DNA from: Bradyrhizobium liaoningense
Lineage (GTDB): Bacteria; Pseudomonadota; Alphaproteobacteria; Rhizobiales; Xanthobacteraceae
Length of the DNA: 64,000 bases
Reading direction: 5' to 3'
Assembly: GCF_018130825.1 (NCBI RefSeq)
Contig: NZ_JAFCJS010000006.1
Span: 124,001-188,000 of the forward strand
Position numbers and translations under genes: made by a program. Positions 24,959 to 33,220 of this stretch are shown here, piece by piece. The notes under the pieces were generated by a model that was not told the DNA's origin, did not search any database, and saw only the letters and a program-made list of their open reading frames with translations. Numbering within the stretch: position 1 is the stretch's first letter; each line of letters opens with the position of its first letter.

Positions 24959-24976
24959 GATATGAGGTCGTCGGCC

Positions 24977-26035
24977 ATGGCGTTCGGCGCACAATTCTTA
25001 TCCGATTTTCGTGCGGCGAGGGTGACGCCCGCCAATCTCGTTCTCAACGTCACCCTGAAATGTCCGCTCAAATGTTCGCACTGCTGCTTTTCTTCTGACA
25101 TGTTTCACGGCGGCCATCTGTCCGCCGCTGACGTCCATCGCTGCATTCGCCAGGCCGCAGAAATCCCGTCGATGGAGATCGTTCATTTCGTCGGTGGCGA
25201 TCCGATGCTGCATGCCGATATCGTTGCCGAGGCCGTCGCGCTGGCGGCATCACTGGGCTTGCGCGCCGGTATCACCACGAGCGCATTCTGGGCCAAGTCG
25301 CCCGCGCGCGCGACGGCGGCCGTCCGGCGTTTGCGCACGGCCGGCCTCACCGAAATGACGTTGTCTTACGACGATCCCCATGCCGAGTTCGTGCCGCTCA
25401 ATTTCATTGCTAACGCGGTGGCGGCAGCGCGTGAGTGCGGCCTGCTGCTTCGGATCGCGGTGGTGGTTGAAGCGGGCTCGAAGATCACCGCCGCGAGCCT
25501 GCGCGCCGATCTCGGTCTTCAGGACGAGCCCGGCATCAACATCTATGAGACCGTCGCCAATTCGACGGGCCGCGGCGAGGGCACGGACGCGGACACGCAG
25601 GCCGGGCGCGTTCATCATGCCTCGGCCTATCGCGGTCCCTGCGAGTCCGTTCTTCATACGGTTACGGTCGATCATGAGGGCGGGATTCGGCCGTGTTGCG
25701 GCGTGCTGCCTCACTATGACTCGTTGAAGGTGGGGCATATCGAGAAGGAAGGGATTGAAGCCGCCATGCGCGCGGCCGCGGACGACCCGCTCTATAGATG
25801 GATCCGGCTGGAAGGACCCGTCGCCATCCTCGCCGCTGTCACGGCCGACGACCCCGTACCGATGCGCGCGGAGGACTTTGACGGCATCTGCACCGCATGC
25901 GATCGCATCTTCCGCTCGCCGGAGCTGTTGGCGCGGGTGCGCGAAGCTGCCGAAACGCGCCGCGGCCAGATCGAGACCTGCGAGATCCTGCTGGACGGAC
26001 AACCGGTGCCTGCCAACATCGCGGCCGTCCCATGA
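24977..26035 (+). CDS. Radical SAM protein with SPASM-like C-terminus, first RiPP maturase candidate
   Basis: This is a 352-residue radical SAM enzyme. The CxxxCxxC motif for the [4Fe-4S] cluster is C29, C33, C36 (TLKCPLKCSHCC). A GGDP motif (VHFVGGDPMLH) follows strand 2 and binds the SAM amino group. The C-terminal part has clustered Cys (GPCESV, RPCCGVLP, GICTACDRIF), which fits a SPASM or twitch domain that binds extra Fe-S clusters in peptide-modifying enzymes. I chose ATG 24977 because GAGGT lies at proper spacing; ATG 24962 in the same frame is possible. The stop overlaps the next gene (ATGA). Most likely it modifies the 84-residue peptide; the chemistry is unknown. Confidence 0.8.
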   Translation: MAFGAQFLSDFRAARVTPANLVLNVTLKCPLKCSHCCFSSDMFHGGHLSAADVHRCIRQAAEIPSMEIVHFVGGDPMLHADIVAEAVALAASLGLRAGITTSAFWAKSPARATAAVRRLRTAGLTEMTLSYDDPHAEFVPLNFIANAVAAARECGLLLRIAVVVEAGSKITAASLRADLGLQDEPGINIYETVANSTGRGEGTDADTQAGRVHHASAYRGPCESVLHTVTVDHEGGIRPCCGVLPHYDSLKVGHIEKEGIEAAMRAAADDPLYRWIRLEGPVAILAAVTADDPVPMRAEDFDGICTACDRIFRSPELLARVREAAETRRGQIETCEILLDGQPVPANIAAVP

Positions 26036-27978
26036 GCACCGATGTCCTCTTCTGCTCGGCACCGGTGATGTCCGTGGTGCGGCCGTCGGCGGCGCTCGGC
26101 CTGTTGCAGGCGCTGCTGCGGCAGAGAGGCATTCGCGCCGAGACGCTCTATCTGAATTTGATGTTCGCCGACCGCATCGGGCTCGATTTGAACGAGCAGC
26201 TTGCGGAGAAGCTCCCGAGCCAGCTCCTGGCCGGCGACTGGCTGTTTGGCGATTGCCTGGGCGGGCGGCCCGACCGGCCGCAGGTGCAGCGCCACATCCG
26301 CGAGCTCGGCACCGCCATCGCGCGCAAGGGGCTGGAGCAGCTCTACGAGATCCGCCGCGACCTGATCCCGTCTTTCGTCGCCGAGGCAGCCGACCGGCTG
26401 CTCGAGCGAAATCCCAAAATCATCGGCTTCACCTCGATGTTCGAGCAGACGGCGGCTTCGCTCGCGATTGCGGCCGCGGTCAAGGCGCGCGATCCGTCAG
26501 TCGTGGTCTGCTTCGGCGGCGCCAATTGCCACGGTCCGATGGGCGCGGTGCTGCTGAAGAATTTTGCGCAGATCGACTACGTCTTCAATGGCGAGGCCGA
26601 TACCGTGTTCGGCCCGACCGTGGAGGCGATCCTGCGCGGCGAACAGCCCCGCGGCCTGCCGGGATGCCTGTCGCGCGACCAGCCCGCAACGGGTGCAGCG
26701 GCCGGTCCGACCGCGATGGATGCGCTGCCGATTCCCGACTACGCCGATTATTTCGCGCAACTGGCCGGGCTGTCCGAAGCCGCGCGTGTGCGGCCCTCGA
26801 TCCCGTTCGAGTCCTCGCGCGGTTGCTGGTGGGGCCAGAAACACCATTGCACATTCTGCGGCCTGAACGGGGAGGGCATGGCGTTCAGGGCCAAGTCGGC
26901 GCCGCGCGTGCTCGACGAGGTCGAGACGCTGCATGCTCAGTTCGGGATCAACAGGTTCGCCGCGACCGACAACATCCTGGGCATGTCCCACATCGACGGC
27001 GTGCTGGGACAGCTCGCCGAGCGCCCGGCGCGCGGCTTCCGTTTCTTCTACGAGATCAAGGCCAACATGGACGAGGCGCAGCTCGAGACGCTGGCGCTCG
27101 CGGGGACGGTCTGGTTGCAGCCCGGCATCGAGAGCCTGTCGGATCCGGTGCTGCATCTCATGCGCAAGGGCGTGAGCGCTCTGCTCAATTTGCGTCTGCT
27201 GCGCAATTGCCGCGAGCTCGGCGTCGGACTGGTCTGGTCGATCCTTTATGGCTTCCCCGGAGAGCCGCCCGAGGCCTACGACACTGTCGCCGAGATGGTC
27301 CCGCTGCTGGAACATCTGCAGCCGCCGGTCGGCTGCGGCCGCATTCGCCTCGACCGCTTCAGCCCCAATTTCGAGCGCGCCGCAGAGCTCGGTTTTCGCA
27401 ATGTCACGCCGATGCCGGCCTATGGCGCGATCTACGACGTCCCGGACGAGGATCTCGCGAACCTCGCTTATTTCTTCGAGGGCGATGCCCCCGACGCCGC
27501 GCGCGAGCAGGATCTGGCGGCGCTGAAGACCGCGAGCGCGGCATGGCGCACGCGCTGGTTCGACCAGCCCTTCGCGCCGCAATTGACGATGACGGCTGTC
27601 GGCACTGCCCATCTCGTCAGCGATACGCGGGCATGCGCGCTTCAGCCGTTCTATTGCCCGGCGCCGGCCGAGATTGCCGTGCTCAATCTGCTGCGCAATC
27701 CCTGCACGCGGCCAAGCGCCGTTGCGCAGCTCGCAGATCGTTTCGATGCAGCGTCGGTCGAGGCCGCGATGGACGCGGTTTTGGCTCGGCGGTTCGCGGT
27801 CGAGATCGAGGGTCGGATGCTGTCGCTGGTCACGGAGGCCGGCCGCGAGATCTTTGACGCCGATGCCCGCGCCGAGTTTCCGCTCGGATTCGTCCTGCCA
27901 CGCGAACGCACGGCTGTTCGCGCGGCCTTATTGGACGTCCACGACGAGCCGGCAGACCTGGAACGGGTGCAGCCATGA
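26032..27978 (+). CDS. B12-dependent radical SAM RiPP-maturation enzyme (rSAM_ocin_1 type)
   Basis: This is a 648-residue protein with an N-terminal cobalamin-binding-like domain (about 1-215; PKIIGFTSMFEQT, VVVCFGGANCHG, VFNGEAD) and a radical SAM domain. Its cluster motif is the rare CX7CX2C, Cys265, Cys273 and Cys276, in SSRGCWWGQKHHCTFCG. This is the hallmark of the family annotated as RiPP maturation radical SAM protein 1 / C-methyltransferase. Such enzymes methylate unactivated carbons, for instance Val, Ile or Pro beta-carbons in peptides. The C-terminal 150 residues (from about 500) form a winged-helix-like region that may bind the leader. It overlaps both neighbours by ATGA, so its synthesis is coupled to theirs. 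Family assignment is strong; the substrate is inferred to be the adjacent peptide. Confidence 0.9.
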   Translation: MSTDVLFCSAPVMSVVRPSAALGLLQALLRQRGIRAETLYLNLMFADRIGLDLNEQLAEKLPSQLLAGDWLFGDCLGGRPDRPQVQRHIRELGTAIARKGLEQLYEIRRDLIPSFVAEAADRLLERNPKIIGFTSMFEQTAASLAIAAAVKARDPSVVVCFGGANCHGPMGAVLLKNFAQIDYVFNGEADTVFGPTVEAILRGEQPRGLPGCLSRDQPATGAAAGPTAMDALPIPDYADYFAQLAGLSEAARVRPSIPFESSRGCWWGQKHHCTFCGLNGEGMAFRAKSAPRVLDEVETLHAQFGINRFAATDNILGMSHIDGVLGQLAERPARGFRFFYEIKANMDEAQLETLALAGTVWLQPGIESLSDPVLHLMRKGVSALLNLRLLRNCRELGVGLVWSILYGFPGEPPEAYDTVAEMVPLLEHLQPPVGCGRIRLDRFSPNFERAAELGFRNVTPMPAYGAIYDVPDEDLANLAYFFEGDAPDAAREQDLAALKTASAAWRTRWFDQPFAPQLTMTAVGTAHLVSDTRACALQPFYCPAPAEIAVLNLLRNPCTRPSAVAQLADRFDAASVEAAMDAVLARRFAVEIEGRMLSLVTEAGREIFDADARAEFPLGFVLPRERTAVRAALLDVHDEPADLERVQP

Positions 27979-29135
27979 CCGTCGAAGTCCGCCCGCTCGG
28001 TGACAAGTGCAACATCAAGTGCCGTTACTGCTATCAGGAGGGCATCCGCACCGCCGGCAACGTTCCGACGCGCTACGATCTCGACGCGATCATGGCGACG
28101 CTGGACAGGCTGGCGGAGCCGTTCAGCCTGTTCGGCGGCGAGATCATGCTGACGCGCCGGTCCGATCTGGAGCGCCTGATGCAGCTCGGCTTCGACCGTC
28201 ACGGCGGTGTCGGCATGCAGACCAACGGCACGCTGATCGAGGAGTGCGACATCGAGCTCTTCAGGAAATATCGCGTGCGCATCGGCATCTCGATCGACGG
28301 ACCGGGACCGCTCAACGATGCCCGCTGGGCCGGCAGCCTCGCGGCAACGCGGCGCGCGACCGCCCGCATCGAGGCCGCGATCGAGACGCTGTGCCGGGAA
28401 GGTATGCCGCCGAATGTAATCGTGACGCTGAACCGGATGAACGCTGCGCCGGATCGGCTGGGCGTGCTGTGCGACTGGATCGGATTTTTGGGCGGGCTCG
28501 GTGTGCGCAAGCTGCGCCTGCATCTGCTGGAGCAGGACGAAACCGAGGCCGGCGAGGGTCTCGCACTCACCGCGCAGGAGAACCTGGCGGCCCTACGGCG
28601 ATTGTGCCGGCTCGAACGGGAGTTGCCGTCAGTTCAGTTCGACATCTTCGCCGAGATGGCCGCGATGCTCCGGGGCGAAGACGCCCGCACCTCGTGCGTA
28701 TTCCATGCCTGCGATCCCTATGCGACCCGCGCCGTGGTGGGCGTCGAGAGCGACGGCCGGCTCGGCAATTGCGGCCGAACCAACAAGGACGGCGTGACCC
28801 ATCTGCGCGCGAGCCGCGAGGCGTTCGAGCGTCAGCTCTCGCTCTATCGCACGCCGCAGGCCGATGGCGGATGCCAGGGCTGCCGGTTCTTCCTCGCGTG
28901 CAAGGGCAATTGTCCGGGCACGGCGATCGGGGGAGACTGGCGGATGCGCTCGGTCGACTGCCCGGTATGGTTCGGTCTGTTCGAGGACATCGAGACCGAG
29001 CTTCAGGCGAACGGGGAAACCGTGATCAGCCGGTCGGACCGCCGCTCCGACCTCGAAGCCAAGATGATCGCGGCCTGGTCGATCGGTGACAATCCGACCT
29101 TGCATTCGCTGATCCAGCAGGCGGACGCACCATGA
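27975..29135 (+). CDS. Radical SAM/SPASM peptide-modifying enzyme, second
   Basis: This is a 386-residue enzyme with CxxxCxxC at C12, C16, C19 (DKCNIKCRYCYQ), unusually close to the N-terminus. A Gly-Gly-Glu motif (LFGGEIML, 52-59) and SIDGPGPLND (106-115) follow. The C-terminal SPASM region has C241, C246, C266 (GNCGRTNKDG), C300, C303, C309, C313 and C329, enough for two auxiliary clusters. Enzymes with this layout form cross-links, thioethers or epimers in ribosomal peptides. Because the candidate core has no Cys, a carbon-carbon or carbon-oxygen bond or an epimerisation is more likely. It overlaps the previous and next genes by ATGA. Confidence 0.88.
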   Translation: MTVEVRPLGDKCNIKCRYCYQEGIRTAGNVPTRYDLDAIMATLDRLAEPFSLFGGEIMLTRRSDLERLMQLGFDRHGGVGMQTNGTLIEECDIELFRKYRVRIGISIDGPGPLNDARWAGSLAATRRATARIEAAIETLCREGMPPNVIVTLNRMNAAPDRLGVLCDWIGFLGGLGVRKLRLHLLEQDETEAGEGLALTAQENLAALRRLCRLERELPSVQFDIFAEMAAMLRGEDARTSCVFHACDPYATRAVVGVESDGRLGNCGRTNKDGVTHLRASREAFERQLSLYRTPQADGGCQGCRFFLACKGNCPGTAIGGDWRMRSVDCPVWFGLFEDIETELQANGETVISRSDRRSDLEAKMIAAWSIGDNPTLHSLIQQADAP

Positions 29136-30547
29136 CGTCCGCCTGGTTGACATGGCCGCGTCCTCCGCTTGCGGCGACCCCGCGCGAGCCTGTTGCCGCC
29201 AAGGCGGCTGCACAACGCATCAGCTTCAGCGGGCCGCAAGCCCGTACGCTCTGGCAGCCGCGTCTGGAATGTCTTTGGCATGCCGCGCTCGCGATCGAAT
29301 TCGAGATGGTGCGCCAAGGGCGCCTTCCGGCGACGCTGGTGTGGACTGGCTATGATGGCGTCGATGCCTTGACGGCGCAGGCACGCGCGATCGGTCTCGA
29401 AGCGAAGCCGGTCAAGGCGTCGCTCGGCTATGCTGCGGACTGGCCGCTTGAGGCATCGATCGACGAGCCGAAGCAGCTGCTCGACTATGCGTTCCTGATC
29501 GGCGCTGCGCCGCTGGATACATCGATCGCGGAGCCTGCGTCGGATGGACTGGAGCAAGCGGCGATGCGGTTCGGCTATCCCTCCTGCTGCACAAGGTCCT
29601 GGGCGAATTACCTCCGGCACGGCGGAAGCGATCCGCTGGCGAGCCTTCTCGCGTGCGACGACAAGGCGCGAATGCCGGCCCACCTCGCGCTCGCGGTTCT
29701 GGGACTGGGGCCGGTACGGCACGCGCCGTGTTCGGCGCACTGCTCCGCGACGCGAGATCGTTCCCGCGCGTTCCTCGATCTCGGCGGCGAACTCGGATTT
29801 GTCGAAGAGATGGCATGGCTCGAAGAGATCGCCGATTGGGCCGTCGATGCCTCGGTGGTCAACGGCATCGCAGAGGTCACGACGGCGGCCTTCCGCTGCA
29901 CGTGGCTCTCCGACGAGGGAACGGCGCGGGCTCGGCCGCTGCGTCACGCGGTGAGACGCCCGGAAAAACGCAAGGCCGCGCCGGTCGAACCCGCGGACAA
30001 CGCCAACATCCTCGCCGAACTCGGCAATGGATTTGAAGCGGCCGGATTCGAAAGCCCCTTCGCCATGCGCTCGCGCTTCAGCACGGTGGTGTGGGAGCAG
30101 ACCGCCGCGTTGCGCCGCGCCACGTCAGCCGTGCATGTCGGGTGCGGCGACGGGCTCCTGCTGGAGCTGATCGCGCAAACGAAGCCTAAGCTGAGACTGT
30201 ACGGCACCGAGGAAGATGCTGCGGCAGTGGAGGCCGCGCGCCGGCGCCTCGGCGCTTCCCTGCCGGTGCTCGGCGGGTCCAGCCTCGAGGCGCTTGCGGC
30301 GCTGTCGCGCCTTGTACCCGAAGGAGTCGACCTAGCCTTCGTCGATCCGGACCAGCTTGGCGGCCGCGACGCGCTGGCCGCGGTCCGCGCGATCGCAAAA
30401 ACGGTGATCGTGATTGGCACCGACCGCTCGCTGCACCGGTTCAAGGACATGACTACGTATGCCGCAGCGATGGGGCTCGCCTTGTTGCCTGGACGGGCAG
30501 CGAGAGTCTCTGCGGCGCTCTCGCCGGCGAATGATCGCCTGCACTGA
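29132..30547 (+). CDS. Two-domain protein: Cys-rich DUF483-like region plus methyltransferase-like region
   Basis: This is a 471-residue protein I do not recognise as a characterised family. Residues 110-235 contain FGYPSCCTRSWANY (Cys152, Cys153) and, 50 residues later, HAPCSAHCSATRDRSR (Cys200, Cys204), a pattern like the putative metal-binding Cys cluster of DUF483. Residues 330-430 look like a Rossmann methyltransferase: VHVGCGDGLLLELI is motif I, LRLYGTE the acidic end of strand 2 and GVDLAFVDP strand 4. The gene starts inside the stop of the second SPASM gene, so it is part of the cluster. It could be a modifying methyltransferase or a peptide-recognition partner. No activity should be assumed. 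Confidence 0.6.
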   Translation: MTSAWLTWPRPPLAATPREPVAAKAAAQRISFSGPQARTLWQPRLECLWHAALAIEFEMVRQGRLPATLVWTGYDGVDALTAQARAIGLEAKPVKASLGYAADWPLEASIDEPKQLLDYAFLIGAAPLDTSIAEPASDGLEQAAMRFGYPSCCTRSWANYLRHGGSDPLASLLACDDKARMPAHLALAVLGLGPVRHAPCSAHCSATRDRSRAFLDLGGELGFVEEMAWLEEIADWAVDASVVNGIAEVTTAAFRCTWLSDEGTARARPLRHAVRRPEKRKAAPVEPADNANILAELGNGFEAAGFESPFAMRSRFSTVVWEQTAALRRATSAVHVGCGDGLLLELIAQTKPKLRLYGTEEDAAAVEAARRRLGASLPVLGGSSLEALAALSRLVPEGVDLAFVDPDQLGGRDALAAVRAIAKTVIVIGTDRSLHRFKDMTTYAAAMGLALLPGRAARVSAALSPANDRLH

Positions 30548-30569
30548 CCGGTTCGAAGGAGAACGCGCC

Positions 30570-31409
30570 ATGGATGTGACGTCGATTGACTGGGAACGCA
30601 CGGCACGACCGCAGGCCGATGGCTACGACACCGCCGTTGCCCTCGGCCTGATCGAAAGCGAGCCGGCGCCGTGGCGACCGCTGCCGCCGCAGCGGACTCC
30701 GGCGAACGGCGCGCCGACCATCGCGGAGGGCAGGGTTGCCCTTCGCACCGAGGATCCATTGCTGCCCGCGCCGCGCTTCGTCCCCGACGCGCAAGCGGCC
30801 CCGGCAATGGAGCAGGCGCTTCACTACGTCCGCCGCTGGCCGCTCGCCGCAAGGCAGTGGCCTGACATCGTGCATACGATCCAGTGCTATCACGACACCG
30901 AGCAGCCGACCGAAGGGCCCGGCCGCCTCGGTTCGGCCAGCCACTCGGTCGATGCGCGATTCGGCGTCATCGGCCTGACGGTGAACTGCCCGCTCGCGAC
31001 CGCGCAGGCGATCGTTCATGAAATGGCGCATCACAAGCTGCGGGCATTCGGCGTCGCCAACGAGAATGCGATCCGGATCATCAGCAATCCGCAGGACGAG
31101 CTCTATCCCAGCCCGATCGTGGTCGACCGGCCGCGCCCGATGACGGCGGTGCTGCACGCGCAATATTCGTTCATCCACGTCACCCAGCTGGACGTGCACA
31201 TGCTGGAGCAGGAGGAGGACCCGCTCGTTCGCAGCGACATCCGTGCGCTGCTCGCGCGCAATGCATCCCGGATGGAGAAGGGGTTCGAGACCTTGCGGCA
31301 GCATGCCCGCACGGATGCGGCCGGCCGGGAGTTTCTCGGCGCGTTCTTCACCTGGTGCAGCGATGTCCTGGCGAGCAGCCGGAAGATGCTGGCGACCGAG
31401 CGCGCCTGA
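30570..31409 (+). CDS. HExxH protein, 2-oxoglutarate-dependent peptide beta-hydroxylase type
   Basis: This is a 279-residue protein with AIVHEMAHHKLRAF (His150-Glu-x-x-His154) followed by LYPSPIVVDRPRPMTAVLHAQYSF. The order HExxHxKL, then SP...D.RP...LHAxY, matches the HExxH-motif family recently annotated as aKG-HExxH-type peptide beta-hydroxylases, which often sit in RiPP clusters. In these proteins the HExxH holds iron rather than zinc, and a later His (here probably His196) is the third ligand. A zinc peptidase is the alternative reading. The ATG at 30570 has GAAGGAGA ahead of it. The gene follows the two-domain gene by 22 bases and ends the coupled cluster. His80, Asp82 or Thr78 of the peptide would be plausible targets. 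Confidence 0.78.
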   Translation: MDVTSIDWERTARPQADGYDTAVALGLIESEPAPWRPLPPQRTPANGAPTIAEGRVALRTEDPLLPAPRFVPDAQAAPAMEQALHYVRRWPLAARQWPDIVHTIQCYHDTEQPTEGPGRLGSASHSVDARFGVIGLTVNCPLATAQAIVHEMAHHKLRAFGVANENAIRIISNPQDELYPSPIVVDRPRPMTAVLHAQYSFIHVTQLDVHMLEQEEDPLVRSDIRALLARNASRMEKGFETLRQHARTDAAGREFLGAFFTWCSDVLASSRKMLATERA

Positions 31410-31598
31410 TCGGCTCACCCCGGGGCGGGCCGGGTTCCAGCCCCCCGGAATGCCAGATATGCGGCCTGAAGCGACACCCGGCCATGAACGCAGGTTCTTG
31501 GCCCAATTACCGCCGCGTTGCGGCGACAGTTTGTCCCTTTTGCCGGGGTGCAAGACGGAAATGCTTTGCTACACTGCACCCGACGCAACAGGAGTTCC

Positions 31599-33215
31599 AT
31601 GAAGGTGCCGGGTCCCAACGTGCTGATGCTCTATCCGCTGTTTTCGGCAGAGTCCTTCTGGAGCTTTGGCGAATCCTGCAAGGTGATGGGCGTCAAGCGC
31701 CCTGCCGCCCCTTTGGGCCTCATCACCGTTGCCGCGATGCTGCCCGAGAGCTGGACAGTCCGGCTGATCGACTGCAACACGCAAGCCTTCGGCGACGACG
31801 ACCTCGCCTGGGCCGACGTCGTCTTCACCGGCGGCATGTTGCCGCAACAGTCCGATACGCTGCGCCTGATCGAGCTCTGCCGCGCCGCCGGCAAGCCGGT
31901 GGTCGTCGGGGGCCCCGATCCCACCTCCAGCCCCCACATCTACGAGCGGGCCGACTTCCGGGTGCTTGGCGAGGCCGAGGGCGTCATCGATGAGTTCATC
32001 GCCGCCTGGGAGGGCGGGGCCCGCTCCGGTGTCTTCACCGCGCCGAAATTCCAGGCCGACGTCACCAAGACGCCGGTGCCGCGCTTCGACCTGCTCAAAT
32101 TCGAGGACTATCTCTATATCGGCGTGCAGTATTCGCGCGGCTGCCCTTTCACCTGCGAATTCTGCGACATCATCGAGCTCTATGGCCGCGTGCCCAGGAC
32201 CAAGACGACCGAGCAGATGTTCGTCGAGCTCGAGACGCTCTACAACATGGGCTACCGCGGCCATCTCGACTTCGTCGACGACAATTTCATCGGCAACAAG
32301 AAGTCGTTGCGGCAGTTCCTGCCGCAGCTCGCCGAGTGGCAGCGCGCCCACAACTATCCCTTCGAGCTGTCGACCGAGGCCTCGGTCAATCTCGCCGACG
32401 ATCCTGAATTGCTGGAGTTGATGGGAGCCGCAAATTTCTTCGGCATCTTCGTCGGCATCGAAAGTCCGGATCCCGCGACGCTGGTCGCGATGCGCAAGAA
32501 GCAGAACACGCGGCGCAACATCGCCGAGAGCATCCACAAGATCTACGCCGCCGGCATACTCGTCACCGCGGGCTTCATCGTCGGCTTCGACAACGAGAAG
32601 GTCTCGATGGCGGAGGCGATGATCGATTTCATCGAGGAGGCCGCGATTCCGGTCGCCATGGTCGGCCTGCTCTACGCGTTGCCGAACACGCAGCTGACGC
32701 GGCGCCTCGAGCGCGAGGGCCGGCTGCATCAGGGCCACGACGTGGCGCCGACCATCGGTGCCGATCAGTGCACTGCCGGCATCAACTTCGATCCGGTCCG
32801 CCCGTTGCGCGACATCCTGATGGACTACAAGCGGGTACTGGAGCACATCTACAGCCCGGCGGCGTATGCGCGGCGCGTCGACCGCCTGATGACGCTGCTC
32901 GACCGATCCAGGCAGCGCCCCGAACTCGCCGAAGGAGACATCCGCGCCAGGCTCGGCGCGATGGAAACGGTGCACCGCGTGGTCAGCGCGCTTCCCGAGG
33001 CGCGCGGGCCGCTGTGGCAGACCTTCATGAACTGCGCAAAGCGCGACACCTCATCGGCGCGGATCGCGGTGCAGATGATCGCGGCCTATGCGCATCTCGG
33101 GCCGTTCTCGCGCAAGGTCATCGAAGCCATCGATACGCGCCTCGCTGCGATCGATGACGAGCCGGTCGTCCCCGCGGCGGCCATTGACGTGACGGCGGCC
33201 CGGCACCTGGCCTGA
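31599..33215 (+). CDS. B12-binding radical SAM protein with DUF4070 (HpnP-like)
   Basis: This is a 538-residue enzyme. The N-terminal B12-binding domain (NVLMLYPLFSAESFWSF, RPAAPLGLITVAAMLP, VVGGPDPTSSP) is followed by a radical SAM core with CPFTCEFC (CxxxCxxC) and a C-terminal DUF4070 region from about residue 390. The layout and the AAPLGLITVAAMLP stretch are those of the hopanoid C2-methylase HpnP and its paralogues. It therefore probably methylates a lipid-like or other unactivated carbon. The gene starts 189 bases after the HExxH gene, so it may have its own promoter. Whether it is HpnP itself or an extra maturase of the peptide cluster cannot be settled from sequence reading. Confidence 0.8.
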   Translation: MKVPGPNVLMLYPLFSAESFWSFGESCKVMGVKRPAAPLGLITVAAMLPESWTVRLIDCNTQAFGDDDLAWADVVFTGGMLPQQSDTLRLIELCRAAGKPVVVGGPDPTSSPHIYERADFRVLGEAEGVIDEFIAAWEGGARSGVFTAPKFQADVTKTPVPRFDLLKFEDYLYIGVQYSRGCPFTCEFCDIIELYGRVPRTKTTEQMFVELETLYNMGYRGHLDFVDDNFIGNKKSLRQFLPQLAEWQRAHNYPFELSTEASVNLADDPELLELMGAANFFGIFVGIESPDPATLVAMRKKQNTRRNIAESIHKIYAAGILVTAGFIVGFDNEKVSMAEAMIDFIEEAAIPVAMVGLLYALPNTQLTRRLEREGRLHQGHDVAPTIGADQCTAGINFDPVRPLRDILMDYKRVLEHIYSPAAYARRVDRLMTLLDRSRQRPELAEGDIRARLGAMETVHRVVSALPEARGPLWQTFMNCAKRDTSSARIAVQMIAAYAHLGPFSRKVIEAIDTRLAAIDDEPVVPAAAIDVTAARHLA

Positions 33216-33220
33216 GCGGT

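Noticed and set aside
30570..31409. Calling the HExxH protein a zinc peptidase that removes the leader
   Set aside because: The downstream SP..D.RP..LHAxY block fits the hydroxylase-type HExxH family better. Peptidase activity is kept only as an alternative.
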